The notes below the pieces were generated by a model, which was given only the letters and a program-made list of their open reading frames with translations, searched no databases and was not told the origin of the DNA. DNA of 64,000 nucleotides from Tieghemostelium lacteum (Eukaryota; Evosea; Eumycetozoa; Dictyosteliales; Raperosteliaceae): assembly GCA_001606155.1 (NCBI GenBank), contig LODT01000029.1, positions 1,054,001 through 1,118,000 on the forward strand, given 5' to 3'. Of this stretch, positions 33,541-43,142 are shown piece after piece. A program made the position numbers and the translations under genes. The first letter of the stretch is position 1, and each line of letters starts with the position of its first letter.

Positions 33541-33915
33541 TATTCTATTTTATCAATACTAATTTAAAATTAAAAAAATACTATTGAAGAAGAATAATAA
33601 TAGTAAAAATATAGATAAACTATTTTAATCAATGTGTGTATTTCATTTTTAGATGATGTGGGGGTTTATATGCAATGAGCTATTAAAAAAATATTCAAAT
33701 AACACCCCCTTTTTAATCTAAAAGTGTGAAAAATACCCCATTTTCCTAGATATTAAAAAACAATATTAAACAAAGATTGTAAATTAGACCTTGAAATTAC
33801 ATTTTTAAAAAAAAAAAGGTTGTGACTCTTTAAATTAAATACCTTTTGCCAATAACATTTTTTTTTTTAAAAGATTTTTTTTGAATTTTTTGTTTTTCTA
33901 AACTTTGATGAAATA
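33541..33915. other. Divergent intergenic region
   Basis: This is a 375-bp A/T-rich region between the secreted-protein gene and the Dd5P4-like gene, with A and T runs and two C-clusters near 33704 and 33735. I see no gene in it. Confidence 0.55.
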
Positions 33916-36105
33916 ATGACTGACAATGTTAGTGATATAAATAATATTAATAATAATAATACTCAAAATAATAATAATAATAATAATAATAATATAATAG
34001 TTGAAGATTTTGATGGAGTTTCAAAAGAAGTTATAACAGCATCAATTGATGCTATTAATCATAATAGTCTTAGGAATTCAATGCCAACATTATATAAATC
34101 AGTTGATGTCAATGCACAATGGATTGCTAATAAATTAAAAGAAAGAGAAAATGAATTTATAGAGAAAAAGAATATGATTATATTTTTAGGAACTTGGAAT
34201 GTAAATGGAAAGAAACCACAAGAGTCTTTGGATGCATGGTTAAAGGATCCACAAGTTGTAAGTCTAGGTCAACCTGATATCTATGCTATTGGATTTCAAG
34301 AATTGGATTTGACAGCTGAGGCATTGTTATTGAAAGATGTCTCTAGATCATTGCCATGGGAACAACATATAAGTAACACACTTCAAGGTGACTATGTAAA
34401 GTTATTGACTAAACAGTTAGTTGGTATACTACTTTGTGTCTATGTGAAGAAGGAACATAGACAACATATAACTCAAGTACAATCGGATATTGCAGCTGTA
34501 GGTATCATGGGAATGATGGGTAACAAAGGTGGTGTTGCAATTAGATTCTCATTTTACAATACCAGTATTTGTATAATCAACTCTCATTTGAATGCACATT
34601 TAGAGAACACACAAAGACGTAATCAAGACATGAGAGATATCAGTAAGACTATAAAATTCACAGCAGAGGATGGTAGATTACTCTCCATCTATGACCATGA
34701 CCAATTGTTTTGGATTGGTGATCTAAACTATCGTATTCAGTTACCTGATCACGAGGTGAAAGAACGTATTAAAAAGAAAGAGTATCATATACTACTGGAA
34801 CATGATCAATTGTTGAACCAGATGAAGGTAAATGCAGCATTTGAAGGTTTTCGCGAACCACCTATAAGTTTTGCACCAACTTATAAATACGATGCTGGAA
34901 CTGAAGATTATGATAGTTCAGAGAAGAAACGTACACCAGCTTGGTGTGATAGAGTACTGTGGAAAACTGCAAAGACTGCAGAGAATGTAGCATTAATGGG
35001 TTATAGAAGACACGAGTTATTGTCTAGTGATCATCGTCCAGTAAGTTGTTCCTTTTTGATAAAGATCAAGACTGTAATTCCCGATAAAAGACATAAAGTT
35101 TATCAAGAGACAATTAAAGAACTCGATAAGAAGGAAAATGATTCTATGCCTGATGCTGCAATATCTACCAACAGTATTGATTTTGAACAAATTAGATTTA
35201 TGGTACCAGTTGTAAAGAATATAGTTATTGAGAATATCGGTCAGGTTATAGCTAGATTCCAATTCATTCCAAAATTGGATGAAAGTTCACTTTGTAAGTC
35301 ATGGCTGAAGATCTCTCCAATTGCAGGTATGATGATACCTAAAGAGAAGATTAATATTGAACTTACTTTATATGTTGATTCTCTTAGTAGTCAGGCTTTT
35401 AATGTACTGGGTGAGTCTATGGACGACATTTTGATTCTACATTTGGAGAATGGTAAAGATTATTTTATATCGGTTTCTGGTACTTTTCAAAGAACTTGTT
35501 TTGGTAATACTTTGGAGTCTTTGGTGCGTTATCCTCATCCAGTTCGTAACAATATTCCAATACCTCCTGAACAAAAGAAACTTTCAATCCCTAAAGAGTT
35601 ATGGAGAATCATTGACTATATCTATAATAATGGTATGAAAGAGGAAGGTTTGTTTATTGAAAGTGGTGTTGGAAAGGAAATGGAACTTATTAAAGATTGT
35701 TTGGATACTGGTGAGAATTTCTCATCTATTGGACCATTGAGTATTCATTCGATGGCTGAAATTCTCATTAGGTTCCTTGAGAATTTATGTGAACCTGTAA
35801 TACCATTTCAAATGTATCAACAGGCTTTGGATGCAAGTTCATCAAGTATCTCTTGCAAGACTTTGGTATCTCATTTACCTGCTGTCAATTATAATGTATT
35901 TTTCTATCTCATCTCTTTTCTCTCTGAGGTGTTAACCTATCAGCAATCTAATAAATTGACACCCGATCAATTGGCAATCATATTCAGTACAGTACTCCTC
36001 AGACCTAACCCATCATCACCACAACAATATCAAACTGATGCTGCAACTATCAAAAAGAAAGCTGATTTAATTTTACATTTTTTGATTTCAAAAGATTTAA
36101 TGTAA
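33916..36105 (+). CDS. Dd5P4: Inositol 5-phosphatase with ASH and RhoGAP domains (OCRL/INPP5B type)
   Basis: This is a 729-residue single-exon gene. A short Asn tract precedes the 5-phosphatase domain (about residues 90-385). That domain carries the family motifs TWNVNGKKP, WIGDLNYRI and PAWCDRVLWK, and ends SSDHRPV, so catalysis at PI(4,5)P2 or PI(3,4,5)P3 is expected. An ASH-type beta domain (about 415-540) and a RhoGAP fold (about 550-729) complete the OCRL order, which in Dictyostelium is Dd5P4, needed for phagocytosis and contractile-vacuole dynamics. The RhoGAP position that normally carries the arginine finger reads GLFIESG instead of GLFR-x-SG, so GAP activity is probably absent, as in OCRL. 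Confidence 0.92.
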   Translation: MTDNVSDINNINNNNTQNNNNNNNNNIIVEDFDGVSKEVITASIDAINHNSLRNSMPTLYKSVDVNAQWIANKLKERENEFIEKKNMIIFLGTWNVNGKKPQESLDAWLKDPQVVSLGQPDIYAIGFQELDLTAEALLLKDVSRSLPWEQHISNTLQGDYVKLLTKQLVGILLCVYVKKEHRQHITQVQSDIAAVGIMGMMGNKGGVAIRFSFYNTSICIINSHLNAHLENTQRRNQDMRDISKTIKFTAEDGRLLSIYDHDQLFWIGDLNYRIQLPDHEVKERIKKKEYHILLEHDQLLNQMKVNAAFEGFREPPISFAPTYKYDAGTEDYDSSEKKRTPAWCDRVLWKTAKTAENVALMGYRRHELLSSDHRPVSCSFLIKIKTVIPDKRHKVYQETIKELDKKENDSMPDAAISTNSIDFEQIRFMVPVVKNIVIENIGQVIARFQFIPKLDESSLCKSWLKISPIAGMMIPKEKINIELTLYVDSLSSQAFNVLGESMDDILILHLENGKDYFISVSGTFQRTCFGNTLESLVRYPHPVRNNIPIPPEQKKLSIPKELWRIIDYIYNNGMKEEGLFIESGVGKEMELIKDCLDTGENFSSIGPLSIHSMAEILIRFLENLCEPVIPFQMYQQALDASSSSISCKTLVSHLPAVNYNVFFYLISFLSEVLTYQQSNKLTPDQLAIIFSTVLLRPNPSSPQQYQTDAATIKKKADLILHFLISKDLM

Positions 36106-36244
36106 ATTACTTTCTTTTTTCAAATAAATATATAACTTAGTGATAATATTATACAAACCAAAAATAGGTATTAAAAGCGACACTTTCGGAACATTTTTTT
36201 TTAATTTTTTTATTGTAGGCTTATAATATTTTTTTATATCTCCG

Positions 36245-37828
36245 ATGAATAGTAGTAATACCAAATGTACAGAATTAGTACATCAAAAAGCATTAGATTT
36301 ATTTTGTAGAGATTGTAAATGTGTATTTTGTGTAAAATGTGTAGATAAACATCACCATCATAGAATAATAGATTCAGATGATTACTATAATGATATAATA
36401 GAACAATCACAAGCTATAGAAGATAGACTTGTACAACAAATACAAGGTTTTACAATAGAAAAGGAAGATAATCAAAAATTCTTTCACAATGAAGTTGAAT
36501 CACATTATCAGAGTCAATTAGATCAAATTTCAAATCTCTTCAGAAAACTTCATGATCAATTACATTATAAGGAAATTGAAATTAAAAGAGAATTAAAATC
36601 CTATCATGATGATAATACAGAAACTCTTGCAACTCTCTTATCAAAAATTGATAGTGAAATTCTTAAATGTAATAATACCATAGATTTATTAAGTTCTTTA
36701 AAATCAAATTCTCAACAACAACAACAACCACAACAACCACAACCAAACCAACAATCACAGACTATATATAACGATAAAATATCTGTTATTAAAAATTATA
36801 ATGATTCAAGTAATATAAGAGAATCCGATGATGATGTACCAGGTTCTTCTAATCAGAGAGTGAATAAATATCAATTAGCAATGATTAAAGAGATGGAATT
36901 TAATAATGTATTAGATAGTATTGAAACATTCGGATTCAAAGTTAGATCTATAGGTTTGAAAAAGAATGGTGCTGTTACTACTACAGTTTATAGGTATAAT
37001 GAAAAAGGAATTGAAAGAATTTCATTGGAAACTGGTGATATTCAATTAATGACACCATACCTTCCACCAAATTGTTTGGATTTTCCATCATTTTATTGGA
37101 AGGCCAATAGTCATCAGGATGTAGTTTATATGTTTTGTCCAGGGCATTGTGTGTATTTGGATACCAAATGTGATAATCCACAATGGAAGACACTCACACA
37201 TATACCCATTGGTATTAAATTTATATCATCAGTGTCTGATCCCAACACTGGTAATTTGTATATAGTAGGTGGATACAACCAAAGAGGTATATTCAGAATC
37301 TCTCAACCAAATCAAGAATTTAAAAAAATTGGTGAACTTAAAGAAGAATGTGGGTTATTGTCATTGTCTATATGTGGTGCCTATATTTATATTGTAGGTG
37401 GTCAAACTACAAATGAAGTAAATCAACAAAGGATTGATAGATTCAATATTGAAACCAATCAACTTGATACCATTTCTGATCAAATTCCTTTTGCAAAAGG
37501 TTTTATCAATTCATGTTATGTACCAAAACTAAATTCAATGTTTATTATTACTAGTTTGTCTCAATTTTTGAGATTTGATATTGAATCACAACAAACTACA
37601 ACACTAACAATGGACCCAATGATATTCCCAGGATTCAATGCATCTTTATTCTATGATAATGATGATAAAATATTTTGTACTGTACAAGATCACAACAAAA
37701 TCTTCACCTATTCAATTAAGTCAAATCAATGGTCTAGAACCATTGCAAATCTTCTACCATCTGTAAATCCACTTCATGGTCAATATAATCACCACCATCA
37801 ACATCATAATAATCAACACCATCACTAA
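36245..37828 (+). CDS. B-box zinc-finger / coiled-coil protein with propeller-like C-terminus
   Basis: This is a 527-residue protein. Residues 8-45 form a B-box zinc finger (Cys, His, then CRDCKCVFCVKC and a His cluster); the first Cys-to-His spacing is four residues, slightly unusual. Residues about 50-160 are coiled coil (QGFTIEKEDNQKFFHNEVE, LRKLHDQLHYKEIEIKREL). After a Gln-rich linker, about residues 225-510 hold repeated YIVGG-type strands (LYIVGGYNQRGIF, YIYIVGGQTTNEV), consistent with a kelch-like propeller. Dictyostelids have a large family of this type without a RING domain, so E3 activity should not be assumed. It lies 140 bp downstream of the Dd5P4-like gene on the same strand. 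Confidence 0.8.
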   Translation: MNSSNTKCTELVHQKALDLFCRDCKCVFCVKCVDKHHHHRIIDSDDYYNDIIEQSQAIEDRLVQQIQGFTIEKEDNQKFFHNEVESHYQSQLDQISNLFRKLHDQLHYKEIEIKRELKSYHDDNTETLATLLSKIDSEILKCNNTIDLLSSLKSNSQQQQQPQQPQPNQQSQTIYNDKISVIKNYNDSSNIRESDDDVPGSSNQRVNKYQLAMIKEMEFNNVLDSIETFGFKVRSIGLKKNGAVTTTVYRYNEKGIERISLETGDIQLMTPYLPPNCLDFPSFYWKANSHQDVVYMFCPGHCVYLDTKCDNPQWKTLTHIPIGIKFISSVSDPNTGNLYIVGGYNQRGIFRISQPNQEFKKIGELKEECGLLSLSICGAYIYIVGGQTTNEVNQQRIDRFNIETNQLDTISDQIPFAKGFINSCYVPKLNSMFIITSLSQFLRFDIESQQTTTLTMDPMIFPGFNASLFYDNDDKIFCTVQDHNKIFTYSIKSNQWSRTIANLLPSVNPLHGQYNHHHQHHNNQHHH

Positions 37829-37883
37829 ATAAATTAATAAAACTTTGGGGGAAATATAGTTTGATTTATGAAATTTAAAACAT

Positions 37884-39125
37884 TTATTGAGTTTCACTGA
37901 ATAATTCTCTACCAATTAACATTCTTCTAATTTCAGAAGTACCAGCACCAATTTCGTATAATTTAGCATCTCTTAAAAGTCTTCCAGTTGGGAACTCATT
38001 TATATAACCATTACCACCGAGGGTTTGAATTGCTTGTAAAGCCATTTGAGTAGCATTTTCAGCAGAGTATAGGATAACAGCTGCACAATCTTTTCTTGAA
38101 GTGAAACCAGCATCTGCAGATTTAGCTACACTGTATACATATGCACGAGAAGCATTCATTAGAGTGTACATATCAGCAATTTTACCTTGCATCAATTGGA
38201 ATTCACCAATTGGTTTACCAAATTGCTCACGTTGATGGAGATAAGGAACGACAACATCCATACAAGATTTCATAATACCTAATGGACCTGCAGAGAGAAC
38301 TAAACGTTCATAATCCAAACCACTCATGAGAACCTTTACTCCTTTACCTACTTCACCAAGTACATTTTCATCAGGAATGAAACAATCTTCAAAGATCAAT
38401 TCACAGGTATTTGAACCTCTCATACCGAGTTTATCCAATTTCTGACCGGTAGTGAACCCTTTCATTCCCTTTTCAACCAAAAATGCAGTGATACCTTTAG
38501 AACCTGCAGAGATATCAGTTTTGGCATAGACAATGAGAACATCGGCATCTGGACCGTTGGTAATCCACATTTTGTTACCGTTCAATAACCAACCACCTTC
38601 AGTACGTTTAGCATTAGTCTTCATAGAAACAACATCAGATCCAGCATTTGGTTCAGACATTGCTAAAGCACCAACAAAATCACCACTAATCAGTTTAGAT
38701 AGATATTTATCTTTTTGTTTGTCATTTGCATTTCTAGTGATTTGGTTGATATTCAAATTAGAATGAGCACCATATGACAATGCAATGGATGCAGAGGCTC
38801 TTGATAATTCTTCCATTACAATACAGTGTGCAGTATATCCAAGATCTAAACCACCGTATTTAGTTGGTGCTGTAATACCTAATAATCCTAATTCTCCAAA
38901 TTTCTTCCACAAGTGATTTGGAAATTGGTTGTCTTTATCTACTTGTGCTGCAATGGGTGCAATTTCATTTTGAGCAAATTCTCTAACAGTCTCTTGTAAC
39001 TGTGTTAAAGTCTCATCAAATCCATTAATCTCTGGACCATTGTAATAGTTTCTTTTTGGGATAAAATTCAAAACATTACTTTTCTTTATATTATTGATGG
39101 ATATAGAAAATATAGATTTTAACAT
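37884..39125 (-). CDS. ivdA: Isovaleryl-CoA dehydrogenase, mitochondrial
   Basis: This is a 413-residue acyl-CoA dehydrogenase. The N-terminus ([21 protein letters not shown] then PKRNYYNG) is a typical mitochondrial presequence. Signatures are [17 protein letters not shown] (FAD/acyl-CoA loop), [18 protein letters not shown], and [35 protein letters not shown] near the end. The sequence [17 protein letters not shown] contains the Glu that serves as catalytic base in isovaleryl-CoA dehydrogenases, which distinguishes it from most other acyl-CoA dehydrogenases. It oxidises isovaleryl-CoA in leucine breakdown. The gene is intronless and convergent with the B-box gene. Confidence 0.95.
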   Translation of the reverse strand: MLKSIFSISINNIKKSNVLNFIPKRNYYNGPEINGFDETLTQLQETVREFAQNEIAPIAAQVDKDNQFPNHLWKKFGELGLLGITAPTKYGGLDLGYTAHCIVMEELSRASASIALSYGAHSNLNINQITRNANDKQKDKYLSKLISGDFVGALAMSEPNAGSDVVSMKTNAKRTEGGWLLNGNKMWITNGPDADVLIVYAKTDISAGSKGITAFLVEKGMKGFTTGQKLDKLGMRGSNTCELIFEDCFIPDENVLGEVGKGVKVLMSGLDYERLVLSAGPLGIMKSCMDVVVPYLHQREQFGKPIGEFQLMQGKIADMYTLMNASRAYVYSVAKSADAGFTSRKDCAAVILYSAENATQMALQAIQTLGGNGYINEFPTGRLLRDAKLYEIGAGTSEIRRMLIGRELFSETQ

Positions 39126-39336
39126 TTTGTTATGATTAATTGTTAAATTTTAAAATTTCAATTTCAATACAACAACTCTTGCGTAGAAACAAAATTTTTT
39201 TGATGTAAAAAATATAGACAGTTGAAGATGCTCGAGATTTTTGTAAATTTAAAAGCTTTTTTAAAAAATTCAACATACAAAACACCAACTTTGGTATTAG
39301 ATATTCGATATCTTTTTATTTATTAATTAATTAATA

Positions 39337-40116
39337 ATGATAGAATACTATTATGGAATATTTTTAATTCAATTTATAGGCTATCTTCAATCTGCCTTAT
39401 TCAAGTCCGAGCGATACTATGATGTTTATGGTAGTATTAGTTTTTTAATAATGTCATTACTATCTTATTTAACCAGAGAGGAATTAGAAGACCAAGATGG
39501 TAACCAAAGATCAGATCTATTACTAATTTTAATGGTAATATGGTCAGCTAGACTAGGATTCTATCTAAATGATAGAATTCAAAAGAACCAAAATCAAGAT
39601 AAACGTTTCAATGGTGTAAGAGATAGACCAATGAAATTATTTATCTATTGGTTCATTCAAAGTCTATGGGTATGTTGTCTAATGACACCCATATTCATTC
39701 TAAATAATCAACCACATGATCAAAACTATCAAAAAGACCTTTCATTTGGTGACTATCTATTGATACTTTGTTGGGTATTATCATTCCTCACTGAAGTTGT
39801 TGCAGATATTCAAAAGACTCTATTTATATCTGCCAATGCTAATAGATTTATTGCATCAGGTTTATGGAAACATTGTAGACATCCAAATTATCTAGCTGAG
39901 ATTATTATGCATACTATTACCTATTTGATATTCCTGCGCTCTCATATCACACATTATTCATTATTAGGTAGTTTAGGTGCCATATTTACATGGCTTCTAA
40001 TGGTATTCATCTCTACACCAACATTAGAAGCAATGTCTGATAAAAAATTCCAAAAAGATCCACTATATCAACTTCATAAAAAATCAACATTTGCATTGAT
40101 ACCATTTTTCTACTAG
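39337..40116 (+). CDS. DUF1295 / steroid-5-alpha-reductase-like membrane protein
   Basis: This is a 259-residue protein with about six to seven hydrophobic segments. It has the motif SGLWKHCRHPNYLAEI, the His-Pro-Asn-Tyr signature of the DUF1295/isoprenylcysteine-methyltransferase/steroid-reductase superfamily, which binds NADPH or SAM near the membrane. Additional family features are WSARLGFYLNDRI and a second block near the C-terminus (TPTLEAMSDKKF). Family members are often annotated as 3-oxo-5-alpha-steroid 4-dehydrogenase-like; the true substrate is unknown. It starts 211 bp from the divergent IVD gene. Confidence 0.85.
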   Translation: MIEYYYGIFLIQFIGYLQSALFKSERYYDVYGSISFLIMSLLSYLTREELEDQDGNQRSDLLLILMVIWSARLGFYLNDRIQKNQNQDKRFNGVRDRPMKLFIYWFIQSLWVCCLMTPIFILNNQPHDQNYQKDLSFGDYLLILCWVLSFLTEVVADIQKTLFISANANRFIASGLWKHCRHPNYLAEIIMHTITYLIFLRSHITHYSLLGSLGAIFTWLLMVFISTPTLEAMSDKKFQKDPLYQLHKKSTFALIPFFY

Positions 40117-40176
40117 TAGTAAATATATGGAATTTAATAGATATATAACAAAAGAAACTCTTAGAGAACAAAAGGA

Positions 40177-40187
40177 GGGGGGGGGGG
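40177..40187. repeat. 11-nt G homopolymer
   Basis: A run of 11 G lies in the short spacer between two convergent genes. This is rare in a genome whose homopolymers are otherwise almost all A or T. Confidence 0.85.
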
Positions 40188-40274
40188 TAATGTAAAGTGA
40201 AAAAAACTTTATAAATAAAACCGGTTTTTACTATAGTTGTAGTAGTAGAAGAGATATTGTAATTCATTAAATTA

Positions 40275-41071
40275 CTATTGTGGCGGAGGTGGTTGTTGAT
40301 TTAATATTGATTGAATAGATTTCCTCTTTTTATACTCTTGAATACCAGAAAGTGTTGATGGTTGTGATGATTGTGGACTATTTTGTTGAGATGTACTATT
40401 ACTATTTGAAAATAGACTTATAAGATTATCGTTACTGTATGAAGAATAGATACCAAATCTCTGAGATTTTAATAGAGTATCACCAGTAGCTTTAAAATAT
40501 CTTTGTGAATTATAACGACGTAATTGCTTATGAAATGAAGAACCAAGTTGAGGTGAATTTGGAATGGATTGATTCATCCATTCATGTGCCAAAGCCTGCT
40601 CAGCAGTAAATCTCTTTTCAGGATCAGATTCTAAGAGTTTAGAAAGTAAATCTTTAGCTTGATCCGATATATTATAAGTACTATCATAGTTTACTTCACC
40701 ACGAAGAATCATTGACATTACCATCATTGAATTCTTTGATTCAAATGGTGGATGACCATATAAAAGTATATATAGAATACAACCAATTGCCCAATTGTCA
40801 ACTGGATATGAATAACCAATATTTCTCTTGACAATCTCAGGAGCTTGAAATTCCGAGGTACCACACACATCCATTAAAGGACCTTTATTAAAATAGGTAG
40901 CCAATCCAAAATCAATAATTTTCAATTGTGAAAAATCTGATTTCTCCTTGAATAATATATTTTCTGGTTTCAAATCTCTATGTACAATACCATTTCGATG
41001 AAGAAAACTTACAGCCTCTATAATTTGTCTAATTATTTTTCTAGCATGTTCTTCTGAATAATTTCTATCAC

Positions 41072-41113
<42 letters not shown>

Positions 41114-42582
41114 CATCATCATTTCTAGTTGGATCTAATTCATATAAAAGTTCACCACCATTAAGTAATTCAGTTACTATATAGTAATAGGAATCAGTTT
41201 CAAAATGATCTATTATTTTTATAATATTTGGGTGTGTTGAAGTTTTTAGAATATTAACTTCAGTTTGAATTTCCATATCAGTGTGTTGAGCTATCATCTG
41301 AACTAGTGATTTATCAATAATCTTTATGGCATATTGTAAGTTGCTATCTTTATGCATACATAAATGTACATCAGCAAAAGTACCACTACCTAATTTCTCC
41401 AGTAATATATAATTATGATTCTCTTGTATATAACGTAATTCTACTGAATTTCTCTGTTGACTAGATGCACCATCATCATAGGATTGTGATACATCAGTAT
41501 TAACGGTAACTGAGGAACAATTGGAAAATGCTCTAGCTTGACCAGGATAAATTGGTTCTTGTGGTGGTATTAAACATAAATTTGAAAATTTTCTATTTAA
41601 TTGTGCTCCATTACTATTATTTCTACTGACCATACTATTATTACTATCAACTCTTTTATAGGTTTTTGGTGGTAATGGTGGTGGTGGTTTTTTTAATACA
41701 ATGGGTGTTATTGGTAATTCTGGTGTACTTTGATTTGATAAATTATCAATTATAATTTCTTGTGTTTCGATTTCTATTGATGATGATGACTCAACTACCT
41801 CTTCCTCTTCTTTTATATATTCTAGTTTATCTACTTTTACAACAAGTTGTTCTAAAGTTTTTTGATCTTCATGTAATTGTTGTTTATTTACAGTTTGTTC
41901 CTGTACTTTAACTTGCTCTTGTTCTATAATTACAATAGGTGTTGTAGGTGATGGGTGTGAAGGTGGTACTGATGATACAACAGTTGTATTAGTACTATTT
42001 GTACTATCTTTTAGTTTATCTTTTTTACTTTTTCTAGTAAGAGTACTAGTGAGTGTCTTAAATAGAGCTGTACTTGATTTTGATTTTCTTCCCTCTATTT
42101 TATTATTTGATTTATCAATATTATTTTTATTGATATTATGTTGGTTGTTACTAGTGGAGAGTAATGAATTACTATTATTGGTTGATGAATTTAAAGAATT
42201 TGGTGGTTTAACTAACTCTTTACTATTATTTGAAGTTGATGATGTTAAATTTAGTGATTTTGATCTAGTTCTAACAAAATATGGTAATGTATTATTACTA
42301 CCTTTAATATGAGGTGATTCTGGTGGTGTTAATGATGGTGGCGTAAATTGAGCAGATGATACACTTGATACAGATAGTGTAGAACAACTTAATGATATGT
42401 TTTCTTGTTCACTCTCAATACTTTGTTGTTGTGGCAATGATACTGTTGATGATGTACTATTATTTAATTCTTTGGATTTCTTAATAGTACGTTTATTACT
42501 TTTATTAATAGTATTAAGTGTTGCTGTATTATTATTTGTTGTTGGTACTGATGTAGTAGTTGTGGTAGTAGTGGTAGTTGTT

Positions 42583-42614
<32 letters not shown>

Positions 42615-42907
42615 ATTTAAAATTGTATTAGAAGTTGTCTGTAAAGTAAATCTTCTTTGTTTATTTGTCTCAGAAGTAGATTGACTTTCGTTTCTATAAT
42701 AATATTACAATATTAATATACACCCCATTAAAAGTAATAATAATTTTTTTAATTTTTTTTTTTTGTAGATTATCTCTTTATTTTATTATTTGTTTGTTTG
42801 AGATTGTGTTTTATTTGAATTTTTTATCTTTATGAGATTCTACAAACTTTTTTTTTATAGTATAAAGCACTATCATCAATACTTTGTTTAGAGACTTCTT
42901 GTCCCAT
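40275..42907 (-). CDS. CaMK-group Ser/Thr kinase with predicted N-myristoylation exon
   Basis: The main exon runs about 42668-40275. A short first exon at 42907-42848 encodes [20 protein letters not shown]. With the donor GTTTGT at 42847 and the acceptor after TCTGAG (42669) the frame is kept, giving about 817 residues. The stronger-looking acceptor ATTATAG at 42694 would shift the frame. Gly2 and Ser6 fit N-myristoylation. After long Asn/Ser/Thr-rich regions the kinase domain (about nt 41410-40580) has [31 protein letters not shown] and [12 protein letters not shown], so it should be active. An Asp/Asn tract is inserted inside the kinase N-lobe/C-lobe region after LLYELDPTR. No calmodulin-binding segment is evident. 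Confidence 0.82.
41055..41115 (-). repeat. Asn-codon repeat inside a kinase domain
   Basis: An AAT-type triplet run encodes about 12 Asn after Asp residues, between the hinge region and helix alpha-E of the CaMK-type kinase. The flanking kinase motifs are intact, so the tract must be tolerated as a surface loop. Confidence 0.8.
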
Positions 42908-43142
42908 TTTAAACAATAAGTTTTAAAAATAAATCTAATCACAATGAAAGTTTTTTTTATAAAAATTTCTCTGATTGATTGAAAAAGTAGTCGAAGAGGG
43001 TATGATTTTTTTTTAAAATTTTCAAATAATCTGTGGGTTGTTTAAAATTTAAAAATTTATCTGTTATAATAGTTTATCATAAACCCAATATGTTATTTTT
43101 AGTTTAAAACTAAACAGTAATATTTCATACCGCTTGGATTGT

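Noticed and set aside
36245-36380. B-box protein as a TRIM-type E3 ligase
   Set aside because: No RING finger precedes the B-box, so ligase activity is not supported.
42397-42615. Plus-strand Val/Leu-rich open frame
   Set aside because: Antisense of the Thr/Asn repeat in the CaMK-type kinase gene.
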